Positions 14,670 to 17,378 of a DNA stretch of 17,378 bases are shown piece by piece; position 1 is the stretch's first letter, and every line of letters begins with the position of its first letter. The notes under the pieces are model-generated. The model searched no databases, had not been told where the DNA came from, and worked only from the letters and a program-made list of their open reading frames with translations. The translations under genes and the position numbers were made by a program. The stretch spans positions 1 through 17,378 of the forward strand of contig JAFRBA010000150.1 of NCBI GenBank assembly GCA_017405115.1, read 5' to 3'. Source of the DNA: Kiritimatiellia bacterium. GTDB taxonomy: Bacteria; Verrucomicrobiota; Kiritimatiellia; RFP12; UBA1067.

Positions 14670-15689
14670 TCAGCCGAATGCGCCGAGGAACCGGACGTCG
14701 TTCTCGTACAGCCAGCGGATGTCCGGTATGCCGTACTTGATCATTGCGATGCGCTCGACGCCGAAGCCGAACGCGTATCCCGACACCTTCGTCGGGTCGT
14801 AGCCGACGTGGCGGAAGACCCGCGGGTCGACCATGCCCGCGCCGGCGACCTCGATCCAGCCGGACTGCTTGCACACGGCGCACCCCTTGCCCTTGCAGAC
14901 GTGGCAGGAGAAGTCCACCTCGACGGAAGGCTCGGTGAACGGGAAGAAGTGCGGACGGAACCTCACGGTGACGCTGTCGCCCATCATGGCCTTCGCGAAG
15001 TAGGCGAGGACGCTCTTCAGGTCGGCGAGCGAGACAGGCTTCTTCGGCAGGCAGTCCACGTAGAGGCCCTCGATCTGGTGGAAGTTCGCGGAGTGCGTCG
15101 CGTCCGTCGTGTCGCGGCGGAACGTGCGCCCGGGGCATATCACGCGCACCGGCGGCTTGTTCGCCATCATCGTGCGAATCTGCACGGGGGAGGTCTGGGT
15201 GCGCAGCAGGCAGTCGTCGCCGAACCAGAACGTGTCGGTCCGGTCCTGCGACGGGTGGTGCGGCGGCGTGTTGAGCGCCGTGAAGTTGTTGAAGCGGGTC
15301 TCCAGCTCTGGGCCGTCTGCGACCGTGAAGCCGAGACGTCCGAAGATCGCCGCGGACTCCTCTACGACGCGGGAAAGCGGATGGCGCGCGCCGAGGGCGA
15401 ACCAGCGCCCCGGCAGGGTCAGGTCCGCGTCGACGGGCTTCTCGCCGGCGGCCCCTGCGCCCTTCGCCGCCAGCGCCGCCTCGACCTCCGCGCGCCAGGC
15501 CTGGACGGCCTTGCCGAACGCGGGGCGCTCCTCCTTCGGGACGTCCTTCATCCCCTTGATGAGGGCGGGTATCGACCCGTTCCTGCCGACATACGCGATG
15601 CGAAGCGCCTCTACCGCCGCCGCGTCAGACGCGGCCGCGATCGCCTTCAGGCTCTCCGCCTTCTTCTCCTCGAGTTCTGCCAAAGTCAT
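14670..15689 (-). CDS. pheS: Phenylalanyl-tRNA synthetase alpha subunit
   Basis: A 339-residue class II synthetase subunit that, with PheT, charges tRNA-Phe. Residues 1-80 form the tRNA-binding N-terminal coiled coil. The catalytic core shows ALNTPPHHPSQDRTDTFW (138-155), RTQTSPVQIRTM (163-174), the motif 2 region CPGRTFRRDTTDATHSANFH (185-204), and motif 3 GYAFGFGVERIAM (304-316). The four cysteines of CHVCKGKGCAVCKQSGW (262-278) and GAGMVDPRVF are typical of bacterial PheS. Length is normal. The start at 15689 has AAAGG about 10 bases upstream and its own TATAAT promoter. pheT normally follows pheS; here an AraC gene does, so pheT must be elsewhere. Confidence 0.96.
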   Translation of the reverse strand: MTLAELEEKKAESLKAIAAASDAAAVEALRIAYVGRNGSIPALIKGMKDVPKEERPAFGKAVQAWRAEVEAALAAKGAGAAGEKPVDADLTLPGRWFALGARHPLSRVVEESAAIFGRLGFTVADGPELETRFNNFTALNTPPHHPSQDRTDTFWFGDDCLLRTQTSPVQIRTMMANKPPVRVICPGRTFRRDTTDATHSANFHQIEGLYVDCLPKKPVSLADLKSVLAYFAKAMMGDSVTVRFRPHFFPFTEPSVEVDFSCHVCKGKGCAVCKQSGWIEVAGAGMVDPRVFRHVGYDPTKVSGYAFGFGVERIAMIKYGIPDIRWLYENDVRFLGAFG

Positions 15690-15738
15690 TTCAGTGCACC
15701 TTTGCGGAGATTATACCATAAAATGGCCGCCGCGTCAG
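15690..15738 (-). promoter_or_regulatory. pheS promoter
   Basis: TATAAT at 15715-15710 is preceded by TGG (extended -10) and, with a 17-base spacer, by CTGACG at 15738-15733 (four of six matches to TTGACA), which overlaps the stop codon of the pseudouridine synthase gene. The predicted start near 15702 leaves a short leader of about 13 bases carrying AAAGG as ribosome site. There is no room for a T-box or leader-peptide attenuator. Confidence 0.7.
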
Positions 15739-16457
15739 TCGGTCTGATGCCGGAGCAGGAGCTCCACCTCCCCGGCCGAGAGGTCGCGCCACTCGCCGGG
15801 CTTCAGTTCGCGGGGGAGCTCGAACGCGCCAACCGCCACGCGCTTCAGGGACAGCACGACCAGATGCGCCGCGGAGCACATCTTGCGAATCTGCCTCTTG
15901 CGCCCCTCGGAGAGGACGAATCGCAGCAGCCGCGTGTTGTCGCCGTAGTCCTCGAGGACTTCCACCGGCACCGGACGTATGGTGTAGCCGTCGTCAAGCG
16001 TGATCGGCGAGCGCAGCACAGCGAGCTTCTCCGCGCTCCAGCGCCCCGCGACCTTCACGTGGTACGTCTTGGTGTGCGAGAAGCGCGGATGCGTGAGCTC
16101 GTTTACCAGCGCCCCGTCGTTCGACATCAGAAGCAGCCCCTCGCTTTCGCGGTCGAGCCGCCCGATCGGGACCAGCCGCTCCGGCACGTCGACGAGCTCG
16201 GCGACAGTGCGCCCGCCGAACAGGTCGCTCATCGTCGAGAGGACTCCCACCGGCTTGTAGAGCACGACGGTGCGCTTCCGCTCCGCGGCGGCGACCGGGC
16301 GCCCATTCACGCAGATGTTCGCCGTAGTCTCGAATCGCGCGCCAGGCTCGCGGACCACGAGGCCATCGACGGTCACGGCGCCGCTCTCGATGAGCGCCGC
16401 TGCGCCGCGGCGCGACGCGACCCCGGCGTGCGCCAGGATGTTCTGCAGGCGCTCCAT
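15735..16457 (-). CDS. S4-domain rRNA pseudouridine synthase (RsuA/RluB family)
   Basis: A 240-residue enzyme that isomerises uridine in ribosomal RNA. Residues 1-55 are an S4 RNA-binding domain (RLQNILAHAGVASRRGAAAL, GAVTVDG). The catalytic segment IGRLDRESEGLLLMSNDGA (98-116) carries the essential Asp102; THPRFSHTKTYHVKV and EGRKRQIRKMC are the other family signatures. The length fits RluB/RsuA-type proteins; I cannot say whether the target is 16S or 23S rRNA. The ATG at 16457 overlaps the TGA of the ThyX-like gene by one base (TGATG), so translation is coupled and no separate ribosome site is needed. A longer in-frame start at 16850 lies within the upstream gene and lacks family sequence. 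Confidence 0.93.
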   Translation of the reverse strand: MERLQNILAHAGVASRRGAAALIESGAVTVDGLVVREPGARFETTANICVNGRPVAAAERKRTVVLYKPVGVLSTMSDLFGGRTVAELVDVPERLVPIGRLDRESEGLLLMSNDGALVNELTHPRFSHTKTYHVKVAGRWSAEKLAVLRSPITLDDGYTIRPVPVEVLEDYGDNTRLLRFVLSEGRKRQIRKMCSAAHLVVLSLKRVAVGAFELPRELKPGEWRDLSAGEVELLLRHQTD

Positions 16458-17014
16458 CACGTCGCCAGCCGATACGCCTCGCGCTGGCGGCGGTACTCCT
16501 CGGTGTCGGCGAAGCCGCAGGTCTTGAACTCCGGGCAGAAGCCGCGGTAGACGCACTCCGGCACGCAGCAGGACGCGACCTCGGGCTCGACCTTCGCGAT
16601 CTCGTCGACGACAAGCTTCCACGCCGCGCGCGTCTCGGGGCTCGCCTGGCGGCACAGGCGCCGGCGGCTGATGAACATGACCTCCTGCGCGTTGGCGATG
16701 CACTCGTGCATGACGGGCGCGTCCTGCCGCGCGCCGGTGCGGTCTTCGCCGGTGCGGTCGGTGCGCTGCGTCGAGACGAAGTGCTCGATGCCGTACTTGT
16801 GGCGCACGAAATGCACGCTGACCCAGTACGGGAGGTCGATCCACTTCCATCCGAAGAGCAGTTTGCGCACCGGGGAGTGCTCGGCCAGGAGTATGCGCTT
16901 CTTCCAGCGCGAAGAAGGCTCCTTTGTGCCCTCATCCTGCCGGATGGTCGTCCGCGCGGCATCCGCCACGTCGCGCCAGGTACCGAATACCTTCAAGAAC
17001 TTTATCGTCGCCAT
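16457..17014 (-). CDS. Divergent ThyX-like (FAD-dependent thymidylate synthase family) protein
   Basis: A 185-residue protein starting MATIKFLKVFG. AEHSPVRKLLFGWKWIDLP (from about 43) and FVRHKYGIEHFVSTQRTDR (about 68-86) resemble the ThyX core, whose signature is R-H-R-x7-S with a following R-Y; here R-H-K and S-T-Q-R occupy those places. ISRRRLCRQASPETRAAW and the cysteine-rich VPECVYRGFCPEFKTCGF near the C terminus recall a phage-type branch of the family. It is shorter than typical ThyX (about 220-250 residues), and the altered signature leaves dUMP methylation uncertain; another flavin or nucleotide role is possible. The start at 17014 is six bases after TATAAT; a longer frame from 17251 would read through that promoter. 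It is cotranscribed with the pseudouridine synthase. Confidence 0.7.
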   Translation of the reverse strand: MATIKFLKVFGTWRDVADAARTTIRQDEGTKEPSSRWKKRILLAEHSPVRKLLFGWKWIDLPYWVSVHFVRHKYGIEHFVSTQRTDRTGEDRTGARQDAPVMHECIANAQEVMFISRRRLCRQASPETRAAWKLVVDEIAKVEPEVASCCVPECVYRGFCPEFKTCGFADTEEYRRQREAYRLAT

Positions 17015-17030
17015 GTCCGTATTATACCAA
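17015..17030 (-). promoter_or_regulatory. Extended -10 promoter of the ThyX-like gene (leaderless)
   Basis: On the minus strand TTGGTATAAT ends at 17021, with TGG before TATAAT (17026-17021), followed by ACGGAC and the ATG at 17014. No Shine-Dalgarno is present and no convincing -35 at 16-18 bases. The predicted transcript begins at the ATG. Confidence 0.65.
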
Positions 17031-17378
17031 AAAACCCATGTCCGTAGCGCAACCGCCGTTGAAGAGGTCAGCAAACGCGACAATGCCGCCTTGCTGTCCG
17101 ACGCTGCTCCCGACCCGGATTTCGGCGGTCCCGGCGGCATGGCCCCCTGGCGGTCAACCAAGTCTCTGGCTTTTGCTTCCGCATACGCCCACCGAGGTGA
17201 ACCAAACTTCTCGCAGCCATGCCGCACCGCCGAAAGTCCTCTCGCTCGCACGTCGGCCCGTCCAGGCGGCTCTGGGCTGCGCGATAGATCCGCGACGGGT
17301 CGCGGAGAGGAGGTGCCGCACGAGAGCAGTTTCGCGGGTCCGACGGGATTTTGACCCCCGTGCGTCCAGGCGAGCGCC
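17031..17378. other. GC-rich region without an assignable gene
   Basis: About 350 bases upstream of the ThyX-like promoter. A frame is open on each strand across much of it, but neither translation has a recognisable motif, and on the minus strand the frame would run through the promoter into the ThyX-like gene. Hairpins include TCCGCGA/TCGCGGA (17289-17306, perfect 7 bp, CGGG loop) and ACGGG/CCCGT (17343-17361). It might be a structured RNA, a dispersed repeat, or the tail of something outside the window; the sequence alone does not decide. Confidence 0.4.

Noticed and set aside
14499..16550. A 683-codon open frame on the plus strand
   Set aside because: It lies antisense to pheS and the pseudouridine synthase gene, both firmly identified. 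Its length reflects GC-rich codon structure; the translation is rich in Arg/Leu/Val/His with no family motifs.
17343..17361. tRNA or tmRNA 3' end (T-arm-like hairpin on the minus strand)
   Set aside because: The loop GTCAAAA deviates from the TTC-R-A consensus, no CCA or matching acceptor is visible, and the 5' part would lie outside the window.

Overview
The window is a GC-rich bacterial chromosome segment. Every gene I can support lies on the minus strand, so the biological order runs from high to low coordinates. Exported glycan-degrading enzymes, a Tat-exported protein and a tandem family of secreted sulfatase-modifying-factor-like (SUMF1) proteins together suggest a gut or animal-associated member of the Planctomycetes-Verrucomicrobia-Chlamydiae group, possibly Kiritimatiellota or Lentisphaerota. 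That assignment is inference from gene content; there is no rRNA gene to confirm it.

Layout in transcription order. (1) 17378-17015: non-coding, hairpin-containing DNA. (2) 17014-13745: housekeeping block with a divergent ThyX-like protein, an S4-domain RNA pseudouridine synthase overlapping it by one base, phenylalanyl-tRNA synthetase alpha (pheS, with its own promoter and no pheT beside it), then an AraC-type regulator. (3) 13755-12227: a solitary, less GC-rich AAA ATPase of the DUF4143 type. It has a 23-bp tandem repeat upstream, a hairpin terminator over its stop codon, and a near-identical 24-bp direct repeat on each side. I read this as an inserted gene cassette separating the AraC regulator from its probable target. 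(4) 12172-117: a nine-gene, 12-kb operon-like run from one recognisable promoter with an AT-rich upstream element. It encodes a GH20-type hexosaminidase, two Asp-box sialidase-like proteins, three tandem SUMF1-domain paralogs, a 94-residue secreted protein, an (alpha/alpha)6-barrel glycosidase-like protein and a Tat-exported GH20-like protein. (5) 50-1: possible start of another gene leaving the window.

How it fits together: almost every product of the 12-kb run has an export signal, and the enzyme types suit exo-trimming of sialylated, N-acetylhexosamine-containing glycans such as mucin or glycoprotein chains. The AraC protein is the likely sensor/regulator. The three SUMF1 paralogs lack the cysteines of the formylglycine-generating active site and no sulfatase is present, so they are probably not sulfatase activators; their role is unknown.

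A second theme is translation initiation. Three promoter-proximal genes have TATAAT 6-7 bases before the ATG and no Shine-Dalgarno, predicting leaderless mRNAs, whereas most operon-internal genes have clear AGGA/GGAG sites, one of which overlaps the preceding stop codon.
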